From: Azolla caroliniana
Lineage: Eukaryota > Polypodiophyta
NCBI GenBank assembly: GCA_043228905.1
Contig: JBHGNT010000018.1
Span: forward strand, 310,001-374,000
DNA length: 64,000 nt
Reading direction: 5' to 3'
The notes under the pieces: generated by a model
What the model saw: only the letters and a program-made list of their open reading frames with translations
Told to the model about the DNA's origin: nothing
Database searches by the model: none
In this document: positions 48,701-61,163 of the stretch, one piece after another
Position numbering within the stretch: the first letter of the stretch is position 1
Layout: every line of letters starts with the position of its first letter
Translations under genes and position numbers: made by a program

Positions 48701-51700
48701 TATGAAATCAGCTACAGATTTGTCACTCTCCATTGGCAGTATGTCAACTGGAGGCCTACAACAAATAGGTTCCTGAACCTTCTTAAGGGAGCTGTCCCTG
48801 AGAGATTGAGGAACTTTCCCAAGAGGTCTACCAATAACATATTGAGTGTGTCCTATTGGGGATACACCCTTACTGTCTTCCAAAGACTTCCTTCTATCCA
48901 GAACCTGATAATCTTTTACAGAATACCTGCTAGTAAGAGGTGGTTTCACTGAACTTGGAATGGGTGTTGATGTTTGTAAAGAGGGGGAACCAGTTTTACA
49001 TTCCAAAATAGAAGAGTTCTTATTCAATGGGATACAGCTGGAAACCCCCAATGGAGTTGGAACTTCTACTTTTTCTGAGACTCTAGCATTAGGTACCCCC
49101 ATGGATGAATATTTTGGCAATGCAACTAATGGGAAATAGCTCATATTCTTGGTTTCAACAGTGTGTTCGGGTGTTGTTGAATGACCACTACTGAGTGAAA
49201 TTTTACTAATGATACCCATTCGAGGTGGTGCAGCAGCAGCTTTCATAGCACCCATCCCAACACGATGTGCCCATATATTTAAATTATTTCCTGTTGGAGT
49301 AGAGGCTTGCTGACATAACTCTACATTAGTATTCCTGCTGATTGGAATAGGCGTTTGTTGAAATAACTCCACATTTTGATTCTTGCCTATTGGAATAGGT
49401 GTTTGTTTGCCAACTGCAATTAATGTTTGACGGTCTAGATCCCCAGCAAATTTATGAGGCATAGGATCTAGTCTCTGTGCAGAACTCCCGTGCATCCCAA
49501 GAATCACAGGTAAAGGTTGTGGCTGTGAATGTGGGCTGAATAAGACTGTGCTGCCAAAGGCCCCACCACCTGTACCACCAATAGAAACTGCCATGGATGG
49601 TGACCTGATTAAGGCATTACTTGTTAAACCTACTCGAGATGTATTTGCATGGTGCATCTGAGGTGGCATGGAATACAACGTATGAATCCCTCCATTTTGG
49701 ACTTCTGCAACAATATCAGAGAGATATGCTCCAGGAATATTTTGGAGAGTTCCAAACAAAGCTTTGACATTCTCAACTAGTTTCATATCTTCTGAGACCT
49801 GCAAGGCATACAAAAGACATGTCTATCAATAGACTATTGTGCCACCCTAACCAGTCACAACAATAGACTGTCAGCTTTAAAATGCACCAAGTTTGGAAAC
49901 ATACTGTCTGTGTCGATCCAAGCTGGACAACCCCTTGTGGAACAGCTATCACAGCAATTGTCTATTACAACAATTACACATTTAGCCTTCTACATTGTAT
50001 AGTTATAATCAACAAAATCAAAGTGGGCTCTAGAAATTCCCTAGCACAGTAAAAGAACAACCAAATGTTATATATGCATAATGTATGTTAGGGTAGGTCA
50101 CTAAGATTTACAAAACGCTTGGATAAGAGGGAATGATAGGTGCATTCACTATCATGATCTTGACAACCAATGAATGGTGAATCTTTTGGAAAAGCACATC
50201 TATCCAAGCGGCTTTGGAAGAATTATAAATATGAGGCCTAGCTACCCTCATAAAACACATTACATCGGGAGGCTGAAGCATTGACACACCAGTGATGCAG
50301 ATTAGGATTTTGTCACAGCCATCGTGTTACCTCTTCCAAGGTACTAGCCATCCTAATATCCGTCGGTCTGGGACATCGATGGTAGGTTGGCTATGTCAGA
50401 TCGGGTTCTTCTGTCAAACTAATCATCTTTCTTTTACTTTAATTTGCTCTATTGATTAGTAAGAGATTCTTAACACCAAACCACCAATTTCATTAAAGTT
50501 TCACCAAGGAATCTTACATAAATGGCTAAATTTTCACTACCAAGGACTTATATAAATGAAGAAACACCTCATTAAGACTGTGGACTTCCTACAACTTCAT
50601 TTCACATTCAGCAACCTAGATTGCTCCTGAATAAGGAAGTTGACACCGTACTGGCTCCAAAGACAGGTGGCACTTTCGATAATTAATAGAAACAGACAAG
50701 ACAAGCATGCCCATTGCTCACAGCCCATACCTCCCCCTCGCCTTTAGGCTTTTGAAAAGTCCTTCTATCGTAATGTCCAGACAATAAGATTGAATGAAAA
50801 CCCTTAAAACACAACCAGTAGTCGAAGCCTCTTTCAGGAACTAAAACCCACATGTAGATCTCCCAAGGCACTCTCCGCCGAGCAAATCAGCTATAAAGCC
50901 TGTAGATCTAGGCAAGCTCTTAATTAGCTCTAAAGCTAAATTTCAGGTTCTACACAAAATAGATTTGTTTGAATCGAGCAAGTCTTGTTCATGCTTCCAA
51001 GTGCCACCTCTTCAGAAAAACAAAAGCAGTCCAGGTTCTAACCTAAAGTGACTTAATAAGACACAGGCTTATGACAACCAAGCACACACCAGGTTGACAC
51101 ACATTGGAACACAATGCTAACTATACTGACCACATGCCAATCTTGAGGCCTTCCAATATAGGGACCAGTGGAATCTGGGAGAGCAATTCATAAAATAAAC
51201 TAGTAATTATATAAAATCATAAAATAAGAAAAAAAGAACACCTCTTGGTGACAGAAAATATTGAGAATGGTCTTGTTTTCAATTTGGAAACATTATTAGA
51301 ATGATTAAGGGTAACGTACATTGATTCCAACTGCAAATTGATGGTCCCATCCTGCTGGATACTAATGAAATGAATAAAATAACAGAGTAAGAAAAGCTGG
51401 AAAACAGAGAAAGCAAATCACAAGGAAGCTAGGTTTATAATATCCTATTTTACACCATTTGACAAGAAAGATAAAACTGAGAAACCTTATCTGGTTGTGA
51501 CCGCATGTTTCTTTTGTTATTCAGGATTCCAGTTGTTACTGCCACCTTATTAGTTGAGCTGAAAATCCACTGATGTTTGTTCGTAAATGCTACTTTGCCA
51601 ATTATTCTGCCAAACAAATGCATTATGAATTCCCAGCTGCAGTAGAAAAATCTATACACATAACTTTTCTGGGAAGAGGCAAGAAAGGGCAACAACATGC

Positions 51701-53419
51701 ATAAAGTCGTATGACTTCTAATCTACATTGCATTTACATGGATATCCTATTAATACTCATGTTAACACTCTAAATTAAGGCACGCCATTTCAAAATGAAG
51801 GTAGGCAACAATAAATGATTGGATATAAGGTAGTGTTCAGATTACCCCTCTCCTACTGAATAGATGTGATACGACATTTTCGCAACTGACAATCCAATTG
51901 GATCATTTACATCAGAGAGTTCTCCTGGTGATATCGATGTATCCATAGTTGATGAGTTTGACTGTGATTCTGGAATTTCCCGTGTCTTTGACTGTTCATA
52001 AAATGCATCCTCCCAAGTTAACACCCTGTGTTATCAACTTATCAGTAACATGTTTACATGTTATTCGTATCATAGCTAGCATGATATTAGCCACCTGTGA
52101 AACCCAACCTAGATATCATGAATGCTAACACCAATAACATGTTTTCATGTTAATAAAGTGTCCCAACCTTCATGAATCTTAATGCCCTGAGTTATATGCA
52201 ACATGTCTTCATGTTGAGAGAACATCCTAATCATCATGAACGTGATCACCCAGTGCTATCAGAAACACGGTTCCATATTGATAAACTATCCTAAACTCAA
52301 CAATAATGAATGTTCACAATATGTATACTCAGCAAACATTGTCATGTTAATAAAACATCCCAATTATCATGAACTTTAACATGCTTGTTGCAAGCAACAC
52401 AATCTCACATAAATAAACCATTATTCAATATTAACAAACTAAGTCATTATGTATCAGCAGATTTTCATGGGAATACACCATTCTAACTATCAAATGGATG
52501 CATTAGGTAAAAAAACATAAGTGCTGGAACACACACACACACAGTCTGTTATCAGACATGTTTTAATGTAAATCAACTGTCCTAAAGTTCTACCATGAAT
52601 ATTTTAATCCAAACTAAAGTACCTCTAGCAAAAACTTTTCTGTGTCACATAAGTGACATATGTCAATATCATAAACCATCCTAACCATCAAAGGAGTGCC
52701 ATTAAGCTAAACCAAAGTAAACCCTACCAGAGATTTCTACATCATACATATGAATACCCTATGTTATCATACGCATGCTCTATTGGTAATAAAACATTTG
52801 ACCTGTCGAGAATTCTGTGAAGCCAAAACAGAAACACCATCTGTTATCAACAGCCGGTTTTTATGTTAACAAACCATCTAAACCTTCAAACAAATGCCAA
52901 ATTCAGCACTAGAAGACATAAATGCCGCCAATTTTAAAGCCTAACTATAAAATGAATTATATCATGTTACACATAAATATCTCGTGTAACCAGAATATGT
53001 TTTCGTGATAATGAACCATCACAGTTCTCAAATGACTGCTATTAACCAAAAACAAAGTAAAGCCTACAGCATACAAAATAATCCGGAAAAAAGTGAAGGC
53101 TATCACGCACTAACACCAACAACATGTTTCAATGTAAATAAACCAACTTAATTACCAAAAGAATGTTATTAGGGCAGAAAATAAGTAAATCCTAGCAGAA
53201 TATTTATTTCTGAATCTACAACCATATCAGATGAAGAAATGGAAGGCAAAAAATAATAATCAAATAATTCACTTACAGGTTTGGAAACCTGCAAAAACGA
53301 AATCAAAGTAATTTATTCACTTACATGCGTGATTGCCTTTTAAGCTTCCAAAAGACTGCATAACACCATACGTCATGGCAGAGGTTTCTGAGTGTTTGAT
53401 GCAAAACAGAGGATTTCAT
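45766..53419 (-). CDS. LHW-like bHLH transcription factor
   Basis: Eleven exons (minus): 53419-53325, 52025-51846, 51606-51546, 51361-51320, 49961-49905, 49798-47678, 47556-47290, 47204-47103, 46998-46852, 46041-45916 and 45831-45766. All GT-AG and in phase; 1087 residues. N-terminal bHLH-MYC_N domain: WCYAVFWKLKRQSR, VLTWEDAFYE, GKVAFTNKHQWIF, YPAGWDHQFAVGI, AVIAVPQGVVQLGS. A long disordered middle (exon 6) has a repeat. The atypical bHLH at about 917-960 reads DQQKKRQKVQKYLSELRNII then YDVDTLLEKTVKYANFLQ. The ACT-like C-terminus has WVIELHQKGNCCPIIVEDL and GIMEARDDKIWARFVVE. LHW proteins pair with TMO5-type bHLH factors in vascular cell division. Which paralogue this is (LHW, EMB1444 or bHLH155) cannot be told. 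It is longer than the Arabidopsis members. Intron 1 is repeat-built. Confidence 0.93.
49262..49405 (-). repeat. Coding repeat, three units of 16 codons
   Basis: In exon 6 of the LHW-like gene: QTPIPIGKNQNVELFQ, QTPIPISRNTNVELCQ, QASTPTGNNLNIWAHR (about residues 277-324). The first two differ in few positions and the third is diverged. Confidence 0.9.
52030..53200. repeat. Degenerate tandem repeat filling LHW intron 1
   Basis: About eleven units of 80-120 bp with the order aacacc-tgttatca, then aacatgttttcatgttaata, then aaccatcctaacc-tcaaatgaatg, then attaa-c-aaa. Anchors of the catgtt(t/a)-type box occur near 52050, 52140, 52210, 52270, 52340, 52470, 52560, 52655, 52780, 52860, 53000 and 53130. 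They occupy nearly the whole 1.3-kb intron (52026-53324). Confidence 0.85.
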
Positions 53420-53540
53420 CTTCTTCTTCTGCTGCTTCTTCTTCTTTCTTCTTCTCTCTCACACACACAAACTCTCTATCTCTCTCTATCTCTGGCAGAG
53501 AAAATCAAAATGAATACTTTATGGAGTTATTGACAACCAA

Positions 53541-53762
53541 TTAGAGCTGAGAATCGATCTGATAGCGGTGGGAGGATTTTCTCAGTGCAAAGGGAAATCT
53601 AACAGATTCGTCGATGCAAAAGCTTCTTCTGCGAGCATAGCCATAGCCCGCTCGCTCGTTAACTAGCTCTGCTGAACTGAATGGGAATGAGAGAGCAGCG
53701 ATCCCAGTCTCCATTTGAAGTGTAAATAAACTAAAATGACATAAAGCCTCTATTTTATTCAT
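53541..53762 (-). other. Possible upstream ORF of the LHW-like gene
   Basis: A 73-codon minus-strand frame ending about 120 nt before the LHW-like start codon. I see no ATG between its stop and the main start. I recall that a related Arabidopsis gene, bHLH155, carries a conserved-peptide upstream ORF, but I cannot recognise this peptide as that one. It may be chance or partly promoter. Confidence 0.35.
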
Positions 53763-53995
53763 ATGTACATATGTACATTTATGTATGTATGTATATATTT
53801 ACGTATACGTATATACGGATATACATATACATATAGTATATATACAGATATAGGTAGGTACATACGATATACCTACACACACATATATTTATATATATGT
53901 ACATATGCATATCATATATGTATGTATATGTAATGTATAAAGTATTATATATAAGTAATAATGTATATAGGGTATATAATTATTATGTGTGTATG
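53757..53995. repeat. TATA/TACA-rich microsatellite tract
   Basis: Irregular (TATG)n, (TACATA)n and (TATA)n covering about 240 bp upstream of the LHW-like gene. Confidence 0.9.
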
Positions 53996-56689
53996 TGTAA
54001 AATTTCACCAACCTACATAATCAAATTCATTTTCTTTTCATATTGTTCAACTCTCATCTTCTCCGAACTATGGCCCAGTCTATCGATTGGTAATAATACT
54101 AATACTAGCAATCATGATAATAATATTGTGGGGATGTCCTTCTAGGGGTTACCCCTGCTCCAGCAACCAACAACCACCAATTCTGCTCTCTTGGGACAAT
54201 CTCCCACAAACCTACTACCCTCGTCTTCTTGGGACCTCGCGAATACCGAAAGCTTCTCAAGCACACTAATGCTTGGGAAAAAAACTCACATACAAATTCG
54301 CAACCGCGTTGTTCATGTACGACGAACCCCAATTTTTTGTTTGTGTGATCGATTGATATATCTTCCTTCATTAATAACATTGTTTTCATTGCAACATGCT
54401 CGACATCGATTATTCCTATATTTTCCTACTAATCCTATGATTGCGAACTAAGCCCTTTTTAGCTAGTATATTTGTCTTAATTATGGAAATTCAAACCTAC
54501 ACTATTAGTTTTTAGCAAGCTTACTCCCATAATGAGGAGCCTAGATAAAAATTAACTCATTCGCGTCATTGGTATATAGCATATGTAATTATCATGATTT
54601 ACAGATCTAGTTGTTAATAGGTTATATCAATTAGCATGATTCAAGCATATTTGTTGTTGGTTAATAATTTATTATCAACAAATTGATCGTTACACTAATA
54701 ATCACGATGCAATAAAACTTGGTCAAGAAACTTCATTAACCATATCTATGGGATGATAATGATCACATAGATAATATGGTGGCTTAATAAGAGAATTTGA
54801 ATAAGTCATTAAGATATAATTGTTCTTAATGGGCAGAGAGATGATATTATTTTATATTCGTACTCGATCAGGATAAGAGGCAATGAGTAGGATGATGGAA
54901 CATTCCTAATACCTAGATGATGTTGTTCCGACCTTAATTATCCGTACATCTAATGTATTCAAACCATACACGACATTGACATGATTGTAAAAAATCACCA
55001 AGGGAACCACTTTAGTTGTTTTAGTGTCTAGTTTATCACCTACTTATTATTGCTTTCTTTTGTCATATACATAAGTACGTGTTGGAAAAAAATATCTTTC
55101 CCAATCAAACATTTGTTGATGTAAGCTTTGACGCCTTTTGTTGATGTGAAACTTTGACAATATCTTGTGTTCGCCTTAATGTTGAACCTATAAGCTACAA
55201 CTCACACGGGCACATTACCAAACGTAAATACCTGCGATCTATGATTAGAAATGTGTGTAAGTACACGTTGTTCTTATCATCTATGCACATCGCACATCAC
55301 ATGCCATTTCTTAGTAACTTTTTGAAACAACATTCATGTTATATATACTAGCTATATATGAGATTTCTTACTAAATATTCTTCTATTTGAAGCATGAGAT
55401 GTCCAACAAAACTCTAATCGCACGATTAACACAATATATCAATGTTATTTTCGAGCAACTTTGTTGTTATTATTTAATGAGTTTAAAAATATAAGAATAT
55501 AGTTTTGCGAGTTTTTTGTTTCTTTTTCTAGATGTACATATTTTCAATCCATTACTGAATATTACAAATTATTAGCAACTAGTTTAAATTAGAAGCATAC
55601 CCACATAAATGTGTAATACTAACACTCGATCCTTATGTTGTTCGTTCTTTCTTATGTAAAAATGTAATAATTCCCAATGAAACTCACAACATATTCAAGG
55701 AAATCTTCTCCAAGCATATACCTTTTCACAAGTCTATGAAAGGCATCATCGTTATAATCAATATAACATTTTAAATTTCATTCCCTTATGAATCAAGACA
55801 AATGTTGATACTGACCAGTTGCTTTAAAATTTGTAGTGAAAACCATTTTTTTGAGCCCTATAAAAAACATGTGTACATTGATTGGACACAACAAACACTT
55901 AGCAAATAAACTTGTATCAAGCTTAGATTGATCTTCCATCTCGGGGTTTACAAATAGGAGGTTGTCAACCCAATAACTTATTTCTCTGACCATGAACGAG
56001 CATGAGAAATTGGAGATGAGAGAAGTTAGAAGTTAAGCCTTCCATAAGAGTAACAATAGAGTATGTAAATTGAGGGATGGGTTCACTTGGTACTGTGACA
56101 CTCGATCACAAAAGATGACACAATCAAGATACATCCACATGAAACTTAATGATAGTGAGGAGGTTGTATCTCTAAGGACGAGACATGCATGTTGACCAGG
56201 GTATGCACACGTCAAAGAGAGTCAATGAAGATAATAAGAAGAAATCACCACCAACATAAACATGCAATTGGGAAACCCTTTCGCAAGTCATGGGCGTGAT
56301 AAAAACAACTTCGCTTTGTGAAAGAATAAAATGCCACTGATCAAGTAACTATTGCACCACCTCCATGTGTCATGACTAGGGGAAGTCAACTTGAAGGCCA
56401 TCTTCAAGTTTGCATCAACAAACACCGCCACACATATGTGATCCTAATGAACATTATGATAAACACCATTGACATTATGAAGGAAAGGAATGTGGAACTA
56501 GACCATAGTCAATGCCCATGCTCCTTCATGATGCATGAATAGGTCATCACTCCCGAATTACAAATTTAACACCACATCATACATAAACACAAAAAAGCAG
56601 TTACTTGTAATTGTGGAAGCCTTAAAGGTTTTTAAAAAAATAAAATAAAAGATACTCCCTGGTATTATAAAATCATTATAAATACAAAA
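53996..56689. other. Intergenic, no gene recognised
   Basis: AT-rich. The stretch 54125-54310 is more GC-rich and could be a retroelement end, but no inverted TG...CA ends or duplicates were found. Confidence 0.5.
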
Positions 56690-56780
56690 GTTGAGTTTGA
56701 TAAATGAGCCCAGAGTGAGCACATGCACTCAGCACACATAATAAAGTTATCCTATCAAGAGATAAGCCCTCACTTTCCTT
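56690..56780 (-). pseudogene. PPR gene fragment beside LINE D
   Basis: Minus strand reads KESEGLSLDRITLLCVLSAC followed by AHSGLIYQ, the end of one PPR motif (G...D.ITLLCVLSACAHSGLI). Its first codons fall in the 20-bp target duplication of LINE D. The piece beyond the LINE (61164 onward) shows no clear PPR continuation and has stops. Confidence 0.65.
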
Positions 56781-57179
56781 TTTCCTTTTTTTAAAGTCAA
56801 GATTCACCGTGGTATTAATGAAAATATGCCCAAAGGCTACAAAGTATCCATACAATATATTATCAACCCTTCTACCCACATGAATCAACATGCCTCATGC
56901 ATGGTCTTTTCAAGACGGGGGGTGGAAAAAGCCATCTTGGTGGAGGATATCTCCATTTTATTGTGTCCCCAAAACAGGTGAAGACCTCTGCTTTTTTCCA
57001 AATTTCTCTAAATTGTTGTTACTTGCGAAACACAACATCAGGCTCACCATGTATTGCCTCATATTGACCTCTTCGAGTATGCATGAGCATCAACCATATC
57101 TCTTAGAATTACTCAACTGCATTCAGTTTGACATTCTGAAATACACACTTACATCTTGCCTTCCATAATATCTAAACTA

Positions 57180-58892
57180 CTAAAGAAGATACAATAGACC
57201 AAACCTTGACTTCTTCCAAACAATGGATTGGTGTAGTATAAGAGGCCTCCAACACATGTATTCCATGAGAGAGGAAAAGAAAATCAACACAATCCCTTTC
57301 ATAATTTTGTATTTCTTCACAAAACCCCATGTGTGCACCTGTTTACCATAAATAGGACACAAAATTCTCAACACTCTTTTCCATACTGCTCTAACTATAG
57401 GATATACCCATAAAACATGTGTTGGAGGGAAAACCACAATTATCACATTTTCAATCATTGTGGACTTGTGGTTTAAATCACAGTATGGGCACCCATAAAA
57501 TCCTAAACCCATTCATTGGAAAAACCACAATTATCACATTTTAAATCATGGCAATGCCCCTTCATCCATGACTTCACAGGGGTGCCATAATGTACGAACA
57601 ACCATCTAAACAAGATAGCTTTTCTAGGAATTTGCATGGCCCATAGCCATGTCCAATAAGCATTTAACCAAGAGTGTCCTACATTACCCAAGTTCCAAAG
57701 TTTACATGTTGCTGGCGTAACAACCACACACCTCCTTAGCAATTCTCTACCCATTTTTACCAAGTACTAAAAAAATGGGATTTGCTTGCCTAACATTCCT
57801 TGTGGTAATATGCTTTGCCATTTCCATTCATTGTGATCCCACAAAAGTTTGTCAATGGGCTTATTCTCATAGACCCACAATTCAAATAAATTGTTTATAT
57901 CATTTGGGTGTGGATTCAACATCCATTTTTTATCGTTTTTCCACAATATACGTATAGGCAACATACTACCTTGAGATACAACTTCGTCGTCCATAACAAT
58001 AGAATGAGGCCGTCTACACCGCAAAACATCGAAATATAGACAGTCATGAGAGTTTTTATAGCCTTTGACCCCCAACAAGACATTTAAGGATGAAAACATA
58101 CCATACCAAAATAGACCACTTTGAGAAGGTTGAAAGGAATACATCGTAAACACTCTATTGATTCCGACATACATAATGTTTCCAACCCAAATTGTGCGAC
58201 AAACCTGGGTTTTGTTTTCGATCGTCGAAGATGAAAAATACAGCCAATTCCTTACCGATCTAGCTTCTCCTCTATCAAAATCAGCCCATTTCAACCTAGT
58301 TCGTTTCCCTAACATTCCCCCCTCCTCTGATAGAAATAATGGGTTCATTGTTAGGGGTTGTCGCAACCATTCCTCCATACATGATGGTAGAGATTGGACC
58401 AAGTTATGTTTCAAATCCCACCATGCCTTCATGATACCCCTAAAAAAACTTATCTTGGTGAAAAATATGAAGGGATTGATTAAAATCTCTTAAAAACCAC
58501 CATCTAATACTATCTTGCTAGTTGTCACCTATAGAAGGCATAACCTTAACCATTTTGTGTCTTAATATTTTTTTCCAATGCTCCCCACCTAGCAACAAGC
58601 CTCTTATAATAAATTTTCCCAAAAAAGCCTTACATTGTAATAGAGGATCAATCAACCCAAGACCCCCCTCATCCTTTGGAGCTATAATGACTTTCCAAGA
58701 TACCTTAGCTCTCACATATGAACCATCTTCCGATCCCCAAAGGAAATTTCTAATAAGCCTTTGTACTTGTGATAAAGCCGAACGTGAACACAACCAAGCC
58801 GACAAAATGTACCACATGGAAGCCAACAATACTTGGTTGGCAACAACAACCCGACCTGCCAATGACAATTTAGCAGCATTCCAATATAACAA
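57180..58892 (-). pseudogene. LINE D ORF2, C-terminal region
   Basis: Broken frames. SLAGRVVVANQVLLASMWYI and RLIRNFLWG with KVSWKVIIAPKDEGGLGLID (58518-58892) form the region after the RT. Near 57600, MQIPRKAILFRWLFVHYGTP is the zinc-binding region preceding C-x2-C (CDNCGF). 57180-57512 holds the rest (VLWVYPIVRAVWKRVLRIL). At least four frameshifts or stops. Confidence 0.8.
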
Positions 58893-60035
58893 TTTCTTCC
58901 TTATAGCACAAATTATTGTGAGAACCTTGCAAATACAAGGTTATATCATCAGCAAATTGACAATCCACAATTTTCTCCTCTAACCAACGCCACTGCAATC
59001 CTGTTATATTCTCAACATTACTTATAAGAAAACTACTAAAAGCGTCTCCAATCATCAAATATAAAAAGGGAGCTAACAGACATCCTTGTCTCACTGACCT
59101 TGAAATTGAAAATGCTTGCCCTAACTCTTGAACTACTAATACCCTACTAGTACCTAAGTTGTAAAGAGCGGAAACAATCATTAACCATTGATTAGGAAAA
59201 CCTAGCTTTTCCATAGTGCACCTAAAAAAAGACCAATCTATCCTATCATAAGCCTTTTCAAAGTCCAACAACAAGATACCTAAATCCTCTTTCCTTTCTT
59301 GTGAAATTGCAATCGCTTCCCAAAATAAGAAAATGTTATCCAATATACTCCTATCTTGTAAGAACCCTGTTTGGGTGTTATGAATGATGTCTGTTAAAAA
59401 GGGATGCAATCTCATAGCCAACATCTTAGCATATAGTTTGTAAATAGTATTCAATATAGTGATAGATTGCCACTTCCTAATATCAACCACTACCCCTTCC
59501 AACTTAGGAATAAGATATATCATATCTTCTTTCCATTTACTAGGCATACTTCCAGTATCAAACACCTCTTGAAATGCAACAATAATGTCGTTCCCAATAA
59601 ATTCCCAATAATTCCGAAAAAAATATGTTGAAAGCCCATCAATACCAGGGCATACATGGGAGCCAATTGCATCTAGAGTAGCTCTGACTTCAAAAATTGA
59701 AATTGGCTTAACTAAAACAGTTGCCATGTGTAGTGAAACCCGTGCATGCATGGTCTGCACACACATTGACGAGTTTCCAATTGATTAAGTGTAAAACATT
59801 GGGCGGACAGTAGATTGCTATAAAACTGTGTAGCAATATCCCTCATTTCCCCAACATCCTCAGTGTTGGATCCGTCATCCCTTTGAAGTTGTTTCATCCC
59901 ATCACAAGATTTTTTGTCCTTTACAATTTTGAAAAAATCTGCAAAGACTTTATCCCCCACTTGTGCCCACTTTGCAGCATATGAATTATAAGAGCATTGA
60001 GCCCAATAATCTTGTAGTTTAGAGAGCTTAACCAT
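58870..60035 (-). pseudogene. LINE D ORF2, reverse transcriptase
   Basis: About 59712-60035 encodes the segment before the RT (WAQVGDKVFADFFKIVKDKK). 58870-59766 encodes the RT: PGIDGLSTYFFRNYW, KWKEDMIYLIPKLEG, GILLLDFEKAYDRIDWSFF with the first catalytic aspartate, SVRQGCLLAPFLYL, and QFADDITLYL with the aspartate pair intact. A frameshift near 59740 separates the two frames. The RT core is thus better preserved than that of LINE C, but the ORF as a whole is dead. Confidence 0.85.
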
Positions 60036-60438
60036 TGTATTATTCAGTCATCACCCACGTTGCCCATGGCATGCGTTGCCGAAAATGTTGCAACGAAACA
60101 ACCACTTGCTTAGTACTCAATATCTTAGTTTTTAGTTTATATCGATATTCCTTTGCTTTACTACAAGGCCACTTACTAACATTGGCAATTGCATCTGCAA
60201 CTCTATTACACCCCATCACTTCAGATACACATGTATCCTTTTAAATTGCTAAGACATCTCGTCTAATGACAACATCAACATACAATGAGGAAGGTATAAG
60301 TGTCCTATAGGCCTTCCATTTTCCCCCTTTTTTCAAAGTAACAATAAGACATGAGTGATATGAGAAAGTTGTCCTAGCTAATATCTGTAATGAACCTCCT
60401 AACGTTAGAAAGACGTCATCAGCATAGAATCTGTCTAA

Positions 60439-61085
60439 TCAAGCTAGATTAGTACCCAACAACCGTCTATCTAGTCTAGAGAATTGCAATGATTCAACAT
60501 GTTTGCTAAATGAAGAAGAGTACCAAGTATCTTGAAAACCATACTTAAAGCACAACCTCTCCCAAAAGCTTAACTCTGAACCGTATAAAGCAGCTTGGCT
60601 ACCTCCACCCCAACTTATCCTCAATCATATTAAAATCTCCAACCATACACCAATGATCCAAATGTGGCAAAGTATCACATAAGACCACAACCTCCTCCTA
60701 TCTAATGATGCATTATGAGCATATAGATTTATAAAACCCAATTGTAGATTTTGGATTTCTACAATAATAACTTGCACTCTCCCTTCCACTAAAATCCTAT
60801 AGTCAATCACATGAGAGGACCATTTTTGGGCGAATGCTATACAAATACCAGCTTTATTGTAGGATTCGCCAATAGCGGGACTCAAAAAATGGGTCCAAGA
60901 ACCACTGAATATGATCCATACGAATCTACCCTTGATGGACTCAAATGATGTTCTTGAAGAAAAACCATATCTACAGATCGCATAAAGCTTTTATGCAAGT
61001 TTTGCCTAAGTCTAGCCTTAAATTTTGGTGCTTGTGCACCACCCAATCCTTGAACATTCCATGAGACAATACGAAAATTATCCAT
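60439..61085 (-). pseudogene. LINE D ORF2, endonuclease
   Basis: It starts at the ATG at 61085: MDNFRIVSWNVQGLGG with the catalytic asparagine region, then MVFLQEHHLS (glutamate), SAIGESYNKAGICIAF-like (60885 on) and LGFINLYAHNAS. A frameshift near 60650 leads to HWCMVGDFNMIED, the conserved GDFN box. 60439-60624 gives FWERLCFKYGFQDTW and a tail with FSRLDRRL, the SRLDR motif near the domain end. The catalytic histidine (SDH) region is not seen. Confidence 0.8.
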
Positions 61086-61163
61086 AGGCTAACAAAAGTT
61101 GTTTACCTTTCATCCTCTTCTCCTCAATCGTTACTTTCTTAGGGATAAGCCCTCACTTTCCTT

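Larger units (their letters stand above)
56781..61143 (-). mobile_element. L1-type LINE (copy D), 5'-truncated
   Basis: A 20-bp identical direct repeat (gataagccctcactttcctt) lies at 56761-56780 and 61144-61163. The minus-strand 3' end next to the first copy is A-rich (aaaaaaaggaaaaa). The element runs from a fragment of the ORF1 end (before 61085) through ORF2 to a 3' UTR containing TTTTCATTAATACC. At 4.36 kb it lacks most of ORF1. It is not the same family as LINE C: the endonuclease start, RT wording and tail differ. Confidence 0.88.

Noticed and set aside
48094-48952. Plus-strand frames of 128 and 87 codons
   Set aside because: Antisense shadows of LHW-like exon 6.
54125-54310. GC-richer stretch considered as an LTR end
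   Set aside because: No paired terminal repeat, primer binding site or target duplication could be found in the window.
58158-58983. Plus-strand frames of 111 and 153 codons
   Set aside because: They are shadows of the minus-strand LINE D ORF2, whose protein motifs are clear.
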